From Bacteroidota bacterium (GTDB lineage Bacteria; Bacteroidota; Ignavibacteria; Ignavibacteriales; Melioribacteraceae): 64,000 bases of DNA. A model generated the notes under the pieces. The model was not told where the DNA came from. It saw only the letters and a list, made by a program, of their open reading frames with translations, and made no database searches. The stretch is from positions 434,001-498,000 of the forward strand of contig JAHJUE010000022.1 in NCBI GenBank assembly GCA_018829205.1, read 5' to 3'. Below, piece after piece: positions 1 to 8,441 of this stretch (the first letter of the stretch is position 1; every line of letters starts with the position of its first letter). Position numbers and translations under genes: made by a program.

Positions 1-2145
1 TGAAAATGTTTCTTTGGACATCAAAGGTAAATTTCTTTCCTTGGCGATTCCAATAATTCTATTCGTTATTTTTAGTTTTAAGAACAAATTTACTATCGGA
101 GAAAAACCTGAAATAAAAGAATTTATTTTGGGCAGATACGCGATAAGTCTTGTACGCAGCGGGATTCCGTTTGAATCATAGTAATGCTGAAGAAATTCGC
201 TTTTCAGTTTGGCCATATCAAGGCCCGACGGGCATTCGGATTTACATGCTTTGCAGGAAAGGCATAAATCCATAACTTCGTAAATTTCTTTGTTGTCGAA
301 AGGATTTGCCTTTTGCGACTTGGTAAGCATTTCTCTTAATGTATTCGCTCTTGCGCGTGTTGTATTTTTTTCGTCTCTTGTCGCTCTGTAGCTGGGGCAC
401 ATAGTGCCGCCGATAATATCAATTTTCCGGCAGTCGCCCGAACCGTTACATTTTTCCGCCGCTCTTAATATTCCGCGTGTGTTCGAAAAATCATAAACAG
501 TTTCAATATTTTTTACACCTTTATCAACTTCGTATCTTAAACTTGTATTCATTCGCGGAGTATCAACAATTTTTCCAGGATTAAAAATATTTTTCGGGTC
601 CCACGTTTTTTTAATTTCTTTACAAAGTTCATAATTATGCTGACCGATAACAATTGGAATAAATTCGCCGCGCAGACGGCCGTCGCCGTGTTCACCGCTT
701 AACGAACCGTTATATTTTTTAACAAGATGAGCAATTTCTTTTGTTATCGTATAAAATAATTTTACGTCAAATGAATCTTTAAGATTAAGCATGGGCCTAA
801 GGTGAAGTTCGCCCGAACCAATATGAGCGTAATAAACGCAGTCAAGTTTTTTCTCTTTTAATATTTCCTGAAATTCCCTCATATATTCGGGCAGATCGAC
901 CGGGCGCACGCAAGTATCTTCAATAAACGGTTCTGCCCTTTTATCTCCCGGTATATTGGAAAGAAGTCCGAGTCCGGCTTTTCTTAACGACCATACCTTG
1001 TTAACATCTTCATTAAACAGAAGCGGGTAATGGTAGCCGTAACCCTCGGCGCGCATATCGGATTCCATATTTTCAGCAATTAGTTTTATTTCTTCTTCAG
1101 TATCACGGGCAAATTCAACAACAAGCAGAGCGGCCGGGTCTCCTTTTATAAAAAAACGGTTTTTCTTCTGACCAATATTAACCTTTGTACATTGAAGAAT
1201 TTTATCGTCAATTAATTCAACGGCGCCGGGATTATATTTAAGCGCGATTAAATTAGCTTTGAATGTCTCTTCAAGTGAATTCATATGAATAGGAATAACA
1301 CCTACAATTTTAGGAGGAAGCGGAATAAGGTTTAATTTAAGCTCCGTTGTAAATGCAAGCGTACCTTCGGAACCGGCAAGCAACTTACAAATGTTAAAGT
1401 CTTCTTCTCCTAAATCGAATGTATTGCATTTCAGCAGCTGATCAATGGCGTATCCGTTGTTTCGTCTATTAATTTCCTGATGCGGATATTCATTTATAAT
1501 TTCTTTTCTGTTAAAAGGATCGGATAAAATATCGAACAACTTTTTATAAATTTTGCTTTCTAATGAGTTGCCTCTGCATTTTTCCTCTATTTCATTTTTC
1601 TTTAAAGGTTTGAATACAACCTGTGAGCCGTCGCTTAATATTACGTTTGCTTCAATTACATGATCGCGTGTGGAGCCGTATAAAATTGAATGAGAACCGC
1701 ATGAATTATTTCCAAACATTCCGCCTATCATACATCTTGTGCTTGAAGCAGTTTCGGGTCCGAAAAACAATCCGTATTTATGAAGATAAATATTCAATTC
1801 ATCCAAATTTACTCCTGGCTGAATTCTTACCCATCTTTCATCCGGATTTACTTCAATAATCTTATTCATGTATTTCGATATGTCTACGACAATACCCGTA
1901 CCTACGACCTGCCCTGCCAACGAAGTCCCCGCGGCGCGAGGTATTATAGGAATATTATTATCGTCGGCGTATTTGATTATTGTTATAATATCTTCAACTG
2001 ATTTAGGCAGCACTACCGAATATGGTTTTTCCCTATAAGCGGAAGCATCCGTAGCATAAATGATTTTTGATAATTCATCGGTGAGAATATCGCCTTGAAA
2101 ATCTTTTTTTAATTTTTTCAGACTATCGGTATCAAGCGGTTTCAT
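1..2145 (-). CDS. FAD-linked oxidase with C-terminal Fe-S domain (YdiJ/GlcD-like), partial
   Basis: This gene starts at an ATG at 2145 and stays open to base 1, so only its first 715 codons are visible and the 3' end lies outside. The N-terminal 250 residues read as an FAD_binding_4 (PCMH/VAO) domain, with a PRAAGTSLAGQ loop and an FGNNSCGSHS segment. An FAD-oxidase C-terminal domain follows, with SGEHGDGRLRGEF near residue 480. Then come a CNGSGDCRK motif and a 4Fe-4S motif CLSCKACKSECP. This order matches the roughly 1000-residue YdiJ/D-2-hydroxyacid dehydrogenase group, which oxidises D-lactate or D-2-hydroxyglutarate at the membrane. The substrate here is unknown. It is the last visible gene of the 4608-to-1 operon, 11 bases after the DUF4922 gene. 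Confidence 0.85.
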   Translation of the reverse strand, partial: MKPLDTDSLKKLKKDFQGDILTDELSKIIYATDASAYREKPYSVVLPKSVEDIITIIKYADDNNIPIIPRAAGTSLAGQVVGTGIVVDISKYMNKIIEVNPDERWVRIQPGVNLDELNIYLHKYGLFFGPETASSTRCMIGGMFGNNSCGSHSILYGSTRDHVIEANVILSDGSQVVFKPLKKNEIEEKCRGNSLESKIYKKLFDILSDPFNRKEIINEYPHQEINRRNNGYAIDQLLKCNTFDLGEEDFNICKLLAGSEGTLAFTTELKLNLIPLPPKIVGVIPIHMNSLEETFKANLIALKYNPGAVELIDDKILQCTKVNIGQKKNRFFIKGDPAALLVVEFARDTEEEIKLIAENMESDMRAEGYGYHYPLLFNEDVNKVWSLRKAGLGLLSNIPGDKRAEPFIEDTCVRPVDLPEYMREFQEILKEKKLDCVYYAHIGSGELHLRPMLNLKDSFDVKLFYTITKEIAHLVKKYNGSLSGEHGDGRLRGEFIPIVIGQHNYELCKEIKKTWDPKNIFNPGKIVDTPRMNTSLRYEVDKGVKNIETVYDFSNTRGILRAAEKCNGSGDCRKIDIIGGTMCPSYRATRDEKNTTRARANTLREMLTKSQKANPFDNKEIYEVMDLCLSCKACKSECPSGLDMAKLKSEFLQHYYDSNGIPLRTRLIAYLPKINSFISGFSPIVNLFLKLKITNRIIGIAKERNLPLMSKETFS

Positions 2146-2156
2146 AAGTGAAGTTT

Positions 2157-3164
2157 TTAACTCCCAATAATATCTTTAAATTCGTTTGCAATATATCTTA
2201 TTTTTTCATCATTTATAGTTACTTGTTTATAAATATCAACAATCAAATCTTTGTTTACTCTTTCGAAATCTTCTTCGCGGGGGAAAATACAAACTCCTCC
2301 AAGATCAACAGCGGCGGGGCTAATAAGAATTTTATCTTTCCCTTCTTCAAAAAAGTATGAAGGTCTGTGTTTGATTCTAGGAAAAATAATTACTCTCCAA
2401 TTATTTTCATAACCGCAAATAATATTCATCATCGGTTCATCAACTTCCCCGTTTTTAGAAAGAAGTTTATAAATAATTTTAAAACTACTAACGAGGGATT
2501 TCAGGTTATTCGATTCCATTGAAATAAAGTTTCTTAAATATCCAGTAACAGAAAATATTCTTAAGTCATTTTTTTCATAAACAATTTTCCCATAAACTTC
2601 TACAATTTTATCGTACTCATCATCAATTTTCATAAAGCCTTGGTTCCCGGCTTGGAAATGCATATGATCAGGAGCGGAGGCGCCGCATTTTGGACCGTTA
2701 TAAAAAAGTGTAAATTCATTACCCATGTTTTTTGAAAGCAGAAGCATGTTTTCAAATTCATCATAAATTAATTGCGGCACATGATTAATAGAAGGAATTG
2801 TAAAATGTTTCGGGAAAATAGGAAAAGGATTTACAAGTATGATATAATTTCCGTTTGCCTTTACCGCTTTCTGCTCAAGCGGAAGATTTTTAACGCATAA
2901 AAAACAAGGTCGTTCTCCTATCGACTTGCTGTCTACCTTTGCAGATGAGGATATTATGCGTCCCGGGTTAAAATGAGCTTCTACCTCAAAGTTATCGAAT
3001 TCAAATTTTTTAATTTGTACGGAACTTAAACTCTTATAGCCTGCGGAAGCTAATTCCCAATTGTTAATCTGACTTTTAAATAATCTATCGGCCTTATCGC
3101 TTAATTTTGTTATGCTAAAATCATCTTCCAATAAAAGATTGTTTTCTTTAAACTCAATTCTCAT
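2157..3164 (-). CDS. DUF4922 HIT-like nucleotidyltransferase/phosphorylase
   Basis: This 335-residue cytoplasmic protein carries the histidine-triad-like motif DHMHFQ (H167, H169, Q171 from the chosen start), with a CxxC (CFLC) near residue 87. That resembles the GalT/ATP-adenylyltransferase/GDP-galactose phosphorylase branch of the HIT superfamily, and I read it as the DUF4922 family. The known family chemistry is nucleotidyl transfer or nucleotide-sugar phosphorolysis; its own substrate is unknown. A longer reading to 3197 exists, but the ATG at 3164 has GGAAAA about 10 bases upstream and overlaps the preceding glycosyltransferase stop by only 11 bases. That overlap suggests translational coupling and a shared sugar-nucleotide pathway. 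Confidence 0.75.
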   Translation of the reverse strand: MRIEFKENNLLLEDDFSITKLSDKADRLFKSQINNWELASAGYKSLSSVQIKKFEFDNFEVEAHFNPGRIISSSAKVDSKSIGERPCFLCVKNLPLEQKAVKANGNYIILVNPFPIFPKHFTIPSINHVPQLIYDEFENMLLLSKNMGNEFTLFYNGPKCGASAPDHMHFQAGNQGFMKIDDEYDKIVEVYGKIVYEKNDLRIFSVTGYLRNFISMESNNLKSLVSSFKIIYKLLSKNGEVDEPMMNIICGYENNWRVIIFPRIKHRPSYFFEEGKDKILISPAAVDLGGVCIFPREEDFERVNKDLIVDIYKQVTINDEKIRYIANEFKDIIGS

Positions 3165-4608
3165 TTTTGTTTTTCCATTGTCGTGCAAGCACCTCAATAG
3201 TTCTTATTCTGTCTTTATAAAGGTTGTATGTATTCTGTTTATCTATTTCAAGCGCGGCATCTGAATTTCCTTCCCATCTTCTGCACATATAAATAGGGTT
3301 ATAAATTCTGCCTATCTGGTAATCTCTTGAAATCATTAATCCTAAAGCATAATCTTCGCCGTAACTAACATTTGGAATTTTATACTCGCGGATTATGGGC
3401 GTGTAAAAAGCGCGAGGAGCGCCTAGGCCGTTTATTCTTAACGCGTTATTGCGGCCGTTATCGGGTGTCCATTCTTTATGATCTATAATTCCCGGGGGAA
3501 TTTCTTCCAGTTTAAAATTTGTCATCCGGTAGGAACCAATAACCATTGCGCATTTTTCTTTTTTGAATGTGTCAACAATTGTCTGGAGAGTATTTTCATC
3601 AGAGTAAATATCATCGCTGTCGAGCTGAGCTGCAAATTTTCCGCACATATCGTTATGCACCGCTTCGTTCCAGCATCCTCCAATTCCCAAATCTTTTCTT
3701 TCGGGAATAACATGAATTATTCTTGGGTCTTTGTCTGCGTAAGATTTAATTTTTTCGGTCGTGCCGTCATTTGAATAATTATCAACAATTATTAGATTAA
3801 ACTTAAAATCCGTTTTCTGCGAAACAACTGATTCTATTGCGTCTCCGATAGTATTGACTCGATTTTTTACAGGTATAACAACGGAGGCCTCATATTCAAA
3901 AGTTTTTTCATTAATATTAATTTCTTTAAAAGAAGGTTTTAGAAACGCATTAATTTTCTTTAAATGTTCGGTAACGGCTTTTTCCATTTCGATTTGCACT
4001 TCCCTGTTTTTAGGATTAACATAATCGAATTGTTTTGTGCCGCTTTTACGTGTATCAGTTTCAATAGTTGTATATAAAAATTCGGGTATCCTTAATATTT
4101 CACCGTTTCTAGACGCGTGCAGTCTTAAATTATAAATACCCGCAAAGGTATATTCATTTTCATTTTTATAAGATTTCAAAATTTTCGAATTAAAGAACAA
4201 AACTGAACCGAAATCAAAATCATCTCTCAGACTTCCGATTTGATAATCAATTACAGGATGAGGGCTTAATGTTCCTTCTTTAATCGCGTTATAATTGCTG
4301 TAAACCAACGCTGCTCCGGTCGAGGCAATCACCTTGTCAAATCGTTCCAAGGCAAATTGGCTGAATTCATATTTATTATCCTTTGTAAATAATAATATGT
4401 TTTCGGAGACCGACTTTTCAATTATTAAATTAATTGTTTTAGTGCTTGTCAGATCTTCAACTTTCAAAAACTCGCATCCGTCAATCTTATCGATATTATC
4501 ATCTGTCACCAACAAATAAGTTTTTGAAACTACATTGCTTTTCTTTAATAAATCAATTGTGTTTTTAGTGTAATCGGAGCCACCATAAGGTAAAAAAGCG
4601 GTAATCAT
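3154..4608 (-). CDS. Two-domain family 2 glycosyltransferase
   Basis: The protein has 484 residues. Residues 240-470 form a GT-A domain of family GT2. It opens with [10 protein letters not shown], continues through a VDNYSNDGT nucleotide-binding loop, and has the metal-binding DSD of QLDSDD at 330-332 plus a GEDYALGL acceptor-site motif. Residues 1-235 also look like a GT-A fold ([10 protein letters not shown] start, SNYN near 105) but lack a clear DxD, so this half is probably a degenerate or regulatory copy. It is cytoplasmic, with no signal peptide or membrane segment. It is first in the operon with the DUF4922 protein and the FAD oxidase. The acceptor and donor sugars cannot be told from sequence. 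Confidence 0.85.
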   Translation of the reverse strand: MITAFLPYGGSDYTKNTIDLLKKSNVVSKTYLLVTDDNIDKIDGCEFLKVEDLTSTKTINLIIEKSVSENILLFTKDNKYEFSQFALERFDKVIASTGAALVYSNYNAIKEGTLSPHPVIDYQIGSLRDDFDFGSVLFFNSKILKSYKNENEYTFAGIYNLRLHASRNGEILRIPEFLYTTIETDTRKSGTKQFDYVNPKNREVQIEMEKAVTEHLKKINAFLKPSFKEININEKTFEYEASVVIPVKNRVNTIGDAIESVVSQKTDFKFNLIIVDNYSNDGTTEKIKSYADKDPRIIHVIPERKDLGIGGCWNEAVHNDMCGKFAAQLDSDDIYSDENTLQTIVDTFKKEKCAMVIGSYRMTNFKLEEIPPGIIDHKEWTPDNGRNNALRINGLGAPRAFYTPIIREYKIPNVSYGEDYALGLMISRDYQIGRIYNPIYMCRRWEGNSDAALEIDKQNTYNLYKDRIRTIEVLARQWKNKNEN

Positions 4609-4683
4609 AATTTATTGTTTCCTATATCTGATGTAAAAAATTAGTTAATCATTTTACATAATAAAATATTATCATTATAAAAG

Positions 4684-4715
4684 ATTCCCCTTCCAAAAAT
4701 AATTGAAAGGGGAAT
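4684..4715 (-). terminator. Hairpin terminator after the T9SS propeller gene
   Basis: ATTCCCCTT at 4684 pairs with AAGGGGAAT at 4707 around a short A/T loop. Read on the minus strand the stem is followed by CTTTTATAAT. It lies just past the stop of the 4749-6032 gene and before the glycosyltransferase operon. Confidence 0.6.
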
Positions 4716-4748
4716 TTACATAACCACATAACGAGGAGTTAAGAGGAA

Positions 4749-6032
4749 TTATTTCATTAAAATCATTTTTTTAGAAATATTTACGCTTCCCGAAGTAAGT
4801 GTATAAACATACATTCCGCTTGCTAAATTTGAAGCGTTAAAATCAACCTGGTATGTACCAGAGCTTTTTACTTCGTTGATTAATGTAGCGACTTCCTGAC
4901 CAAGAGTATTAAAAACTTTTAAGCTTACAAATCCGTTTTCAGGAATTGAAAACTTAATGTTTGTAGTCGGGTTAAAAGGATTAGGATAATTTTGAGAAAG
5001 TGAATAACCTGTCGGCAATTCCGCTAATTCTTCAACGCCTACTGAGCCTTTTGTAAATTTATAAAGACGGTTATATTTTGTTCCGAATAATCCAACATAA
5101 GCAGTATTTCCGTCGGCGCTAAATGCTAAACCTCTCGGCAATTCATCCGAAGGAGTAGGATGAGGGCTCGGTAATGTAAAACTATCAACAATAGCTTTTG
5201 TTGTAACGTCAACGCCGTACCATGTTAAATGAGTATATGGTCCGGTACCTCTTGAGTCGTTTGATACCCATAACAAACCAGTTGCTGGATTCCATGCACT
5301 ACTTTCAATTGACATACCTGTAAGCATTGAATCGGTCATAGCAAAATCCGAAAATTCATCAGGTCTTGTATAAATACGAACTGTTTGATCGCCTGTAAAT
5401 GGTGTCCAGTAAATTGCGTTGCCGTCCGGAGCTACTTCCATTGTTCTCGCGATATTAGGAGGCCCGAGAACCGCGTTTCCAAGATAGTTTAATTCAGGAT
5501 CATACATTGTAATAGCAGATGTTCCGCCGCCTACAACTGGACCAAGAAAGATGGTTCCGTCATTTGCAACTGATGGCGCGGTTGGAGAAGAACCTGTTTC
5601 CGTAACAGCATGCATTCCCATACCTTCATATGTCTGATAGTTTATTTTGATCATTTTGCTTGGTCCGCCAGAAGTAAAAAGAATATTCCCGTCGGGGTCT
5701 TTTCCAATACCGCGTGTACCGGAAGTACTTCCGCCTTTACCAAGTGTATCAATAGATGTACCGGAATTAATAATAGCTATTGTGTCAACATGAGAACCGT
5801 CGGCACTAAATATAAGAATTGGAGAAACTGATAATGTATCACCGCTTGGAGATACCCAGTTTTGTTTATAATAACTGGCAGTCCATATCTTTCCGTCAGG
5901 TGTTACTTCAATGCCGTGAGTTCCGCCTTTATAATTTGTATCAGGCCAGGCGCCTTCATATGTCCACTGAGCTTTGCTGGTGCCAGCAAGCAGCAGTAAA
6001 AAAACAAACATTGTAGATATTTTTTTTAACAT
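4749..6032 (-). CDS. Secreted beta-propeller protein with T9SS sorting domain
   Basis: This 427-residue protein opens with a signal peptide (residues 1-21, ending SKA). About 310 residues of NHL/SMP-30-like repeats follow, with recurring phrases such as GIGKDPDGN, EVAPDGNA and AFSADGNTAYVG, consistent with a six- or seven-bladed propeller. Residues 340-427 are a type IX secretion sorting domain beginning QNYPNPFNPT and ending with the KKMILMK tail. It is therefore expected to be exported across the outer membrane and anchored or released at the surface. No catalytic motif is visible. It lies downstream of the IPT-domain propeller lipoprotein, which has a related propeller, and may share its ligand. 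Confidence 0.8.
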   Translation of the reverse strand: MLKKISTMFVFLLLLAGTSKAQWTYEGAWPDTNYKGGTHGIEVTPDGKIWTASYYKQNWVSPSGDTLSVSPILIFSADGSHVDTIAIINSGTSIDTLGKGGSTSGTRGIGKDPDGNILFTSGGPSKMIKINYQTYEGMGMHAVTETGSSPTAPSVANDGTIFLGPVVGGGTSAITMYDPELNYLGNAVLGPPNIARTMEVAPDGNAIYWTPFTGDQTVRIYTRPDEFSDFAMTDSMLTGMSIESSAWNPATGLLWVSNDSRGTGPYTHLTWYGVDVTTKAIVDSFTLPSPHPTPSDELPRGLAFSADGNTAYVGLFGTKYNRLYKFTKGSVGVEELAELPTGYSLSQNYPNPFNPTTNIKFSIPENGFVSLKVFNTLGQEVATLINEVKSSGTYQVDFNASNLASGMYVYTLTSGSVNISKKMILMK

Positions 6033-6098
6033 AGTTACTCCATTATTTGTTAGTGATTCTGGTGATTAAAGATTTATTTACTAATTGAAATCCCAAAA

Positions 6099-7295
6099 TT
6101 ATTTGCCGTAATAAGGCGCGCCGGATTTCTGCATATCAACGCGTATAATTGTCTGAGTAAAATCTCCTTTAGCTTCTCTTGTATAAAAAAGATTATTATT
6201 GTTTCCCCATGTAAAAGCGTAAACCGAAGGGAATACTACGCCGGGGTAAAGATTTTCATATGATTTATCGGCATGAACAACAATTATAGGATCTTCCTGA
6301 TCCGTACCAAGATATAAATCGCCGTCGTTTGAAAATGTGATTGCGTTTACGGCTACGGCAGCTAATCCAAAAGCTCCGGCTATATCAAAATATTTTTCTT
6401 CGGCGCCAAGTTCATTTGCCGATACAATGTTGTATCTCCATACGGCTTCTTCTGTATCATTGGTACCCGCGGCGTACAAATATCCGTTAAATACTCTAAG
6501 TGCATTTACTGTATAATTGACCGGGAAACTTTTTACATTTTTATTTATATCGGCGCTGAAAATATTATTGCCTTTTCCCGCCGCCCAAATATTATCGTTC
6601 TGATCAATATCCAATTCCGTTATAACCGTTCCGGTAGGAAAGGTTACAAATACAGCTGGATTTTTTCCTTCTTCAATCGCAAAAATAGCTCTTGCATTTC
6701 TGGCGCCGTAAATGATATTATTTTTTCCCATCTTAAGATCATTATAAAATGTTTCGCCGCCTTTTGGAGCAAAATTAGTTACAGTGCCGTCAGGCGCAAG
6801 TTTCATTACGCCCTGTCCTATATTGCTTGAAACAAGGGAGAAGAAAATGTTATTGTTATTATCAATTGTAAGCGCGTAAGGAGTTTCAAAATCCATAAAT
6901 CCATAATACTCCCCTGAAGCTTCAAGCAGGTTGTAAGATATTTTATTGCTGAAGTTTTCCGAGCCTTGAACCGCAATTTTTAACTCAACATTTTCCTGAA
7001 TTAAAACAGGCGCTTTTACTACCAGAAGGTTAGTACTAGCGGAAATTACGGTCGCTTTTGCAGTGCCGAAAAAAACAAAATTATGTTCAGGCACATTGGA
7101 GAAATTAGAACCGCTTATTGATACTTCGGTCACTCCTGCAAGCGCCGCGTCGGCGGGAACAATCCCTGAAATTACAGGCGCAGTCCCGGCGGGTTCATCT
7201 TCATAAAGACTTGGCGAACCTTCCTGATTGCAGCCGTAACAGAATAAAGAAAAAATAATTATTGACAGGGTTATAATTGATTTAAATTTTTTCAT
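6099..7295 (-). CDS. IPT/TIG-domain propeller lipoprotein
   Basis: The 398-residue protein begins with a lipoprotein-type signal (IIIFSLFCYGC, acylated Cys at about 22). An IPT/TIG immunoglobulin-like domain follows at about 38-120 (PVISGIVPADAALAG, ISGSNFS). The rest is NHL-type propeller repeats with the phrases LTIDNNNNIFFS, LDIDQNDNIWAAG and ITFSNDGDLYLG. In Bacteroidetes, IPT plus NHL lipoproteins often act as surface glycan-binding partners of SusCD-type systems, and here it follows the TonB receptor and PorV-like genes. The binding ligand is unknown. The 119-base gap upstream holds three stacked hairpins. Confidence 0.75.
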   Translation of the reverse strand: MKKFKSIITLSIIIFSLFCYGCNQEGSPSLYEDEPAGTAPVISGIVPADAALAGVTEVSISGSNFSNVPEHNFVFFGTAKATVISASTNLLVVKAPVLIQENVELKIAVQGSENFSNKISYNLLEASGEYYGFMDFETPYALTIDNNNNIFFSLVSSNIGQGVMKLAPDGTVTNFAPKGGETFYNDLKMGKNNIIYGARNARAIFAIEEGKNPAVFVTFPTGTVITELDIDQNDNIWAAGKGNNIFSADINKNVKSFPVNYTVNALRVFNGYLYAAGTNDTEEAVWRYNIVSANELGAEEKYFDIAGAFGLAAVAVNAITFSNDGDLYLGTDQEDPIIVVHADKSYENLYPGVVFPSVYAFTWGNNNNLFYTREAKGDFTQTIIRVDMQKSGAPYYGK

Positions 7296-7335
7296 ATGTC
7301 GCTACCAAATAATTTTAACTTTTTCAATTAAGTTT

Positions 7336-7399
7336 ATCCTCAATTTAATTGAGGATTACTTCCCAATTATAATGGGAACAAATTCCCGTTTATCCGGGA
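7336..7399. other. Three consecutive small hairpins
   Basis: Three perfect or near-perfect inverted repeats follow one another in the gap between the PorV-like gene and the lipoprotein. They are ATCCTCAAT/ATTGAGGAT at 7336-7356, TTCCCA/TGGGAA at 7360-7378, and TCCCG/CGGGA at 7384-7399. They could attenuate transcription or stabilise the mRNA end between a highly expressed upstream part and the lipoprotein genes. Neither role is proven by sequence. Confidence 0.6.
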
Positions 7400-7414
7400 G
7401 TGAATCAGTACTGA

Positions 7415-8422
7415 CTAGAACGAAAAATTAAATGAGAATCTATGCACATCATCAAAAATACCGAAAGGCTGATATGCATAATCAATACCTAGATTCATTC
7501 CAACAAAACCTCGTTTAATACCAAACCCGGCTGTAAAATCCTGTTCATCGGACGGAGATACAAATCCAGCTCTTATTGAAAATGTATTTACAAATGTATA
7601 TTCGCCGCCGACAAAAATTTGTTCGCTATAATCGCGCGGGTGTGAAGCGTCGACAGAAACAACCAGCGAATGGGTGTTTTTATCAACATCCAGCAAATCA
7701 AGAGCATTCATTGAAAGCCCGATTCTGAATGTTAATGGAAGCTGAAAACTTTCTTCTTTATATTTCAGTTCAGTTGAAAAATTTCGTACGCTCATTCCAA
7801 AGTTCAAACTTTTAAATCCGGTTCTATAAAAAATACCGAAATCAAAAGCCATGGCTCCAAGTGAATTATCTTCACTTATATAATTTCCATCTTCGGCTTG
7901 ATCAATAACGCTGCTTCCAAGATCCTGTTTTACATATTTAATATTGCCGCCGACCGCGAATTTTTCAGATAATTCTTTCGCGTATCCTAAACCGATTGAA
8001 TAAGCTTTCGGCGAGTAATTCCCGACATCAATAAAGCCTTGATCGTTATTCGCGACAACTGTCCCCTGGAATTCGCCGTAATCAACCGATAGGAAAGATA
8101 ATCCGAATACTCCGTAATCTCCTTCGAACGGCGCGAAAGCTATAGCCCCGTGAATATAATTTATATCGGCTATCCATCCTACATTTCCGACCGTTAAAGA
8201 AGTGAAATTTTCAATGGACGCCATTGTTGAAGGGTTATAAAACATTGCAGAAGCTGTTGAAAGATCAACTGCGGTTACCGCTTCTGAAAATCCGGTTGTT
8301 CTTGCATCAGTTGAAACACTTAGGAATTTCATGCCTGTCTGGGCAAGTTTTTTATCCTGCGCGTTCAGTTTCAAGGATATAAAACTTATAATTAGAACGA
8401 TAATAATTGTATAATTTCTCAT
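7415..8422 (-). CDS. PorV/PorQ-family outer membrane beta-barrel protein
   Basis: From the ATG at 8422 this is a 335-residue protein with a signal peptide ending LKLNA. It then has the family-typical start GMKFLSVSTDARTTGF and AMFYNPSTMA, followed by alternating amphipathic strands and a terminal FSFNFSF strand, an outer-membrane barrel ending. It resembles the PorV/PorQ group: PorV is the T9SS shuttle that carries cargo to the attachment complex, but Ignavibacteria hold many paralogues of unknown job. A longer reading to 8458 would use TTG; the ATG at 8422 has an AGG-type site and the signal peptide directly after it. It follows the PNPF-motif protein by 19 bases. Confidence 0.8.
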   Translation of the reverse strand: MRNYTIIIVLIISFISLKLNAQDKKLAQTGMKFLSVSTDARTTGFSEAVTAVDLSTASAMFYNPSTMASIENFTSLTVGNVGWIADINYIHGAIAFAPFEGDYGVFGLSFLSVDYGEFQGTVVANNDQGFIDVGNYSPKAYSIGLGYAKELSEKFAVGGNIKYVKQDLGSSVIDQAEDGNYISEDNSLGAMAFDFGIFYRTGFKSLNFGMSVRNFSTELKYKEESFQLPLTFRIGLSMNALDLLDVDKNTHSLVVSVDASHPRDYSEQIFVGGEYTFVNTFSIRAGFVSPSDEQDFTAGFGIKRGFVGMNLGIDYAYQPFGIFDDVHRFSFNFSF

Positions 8423-8441
8423 TTGTTTACCTAATTTTATA

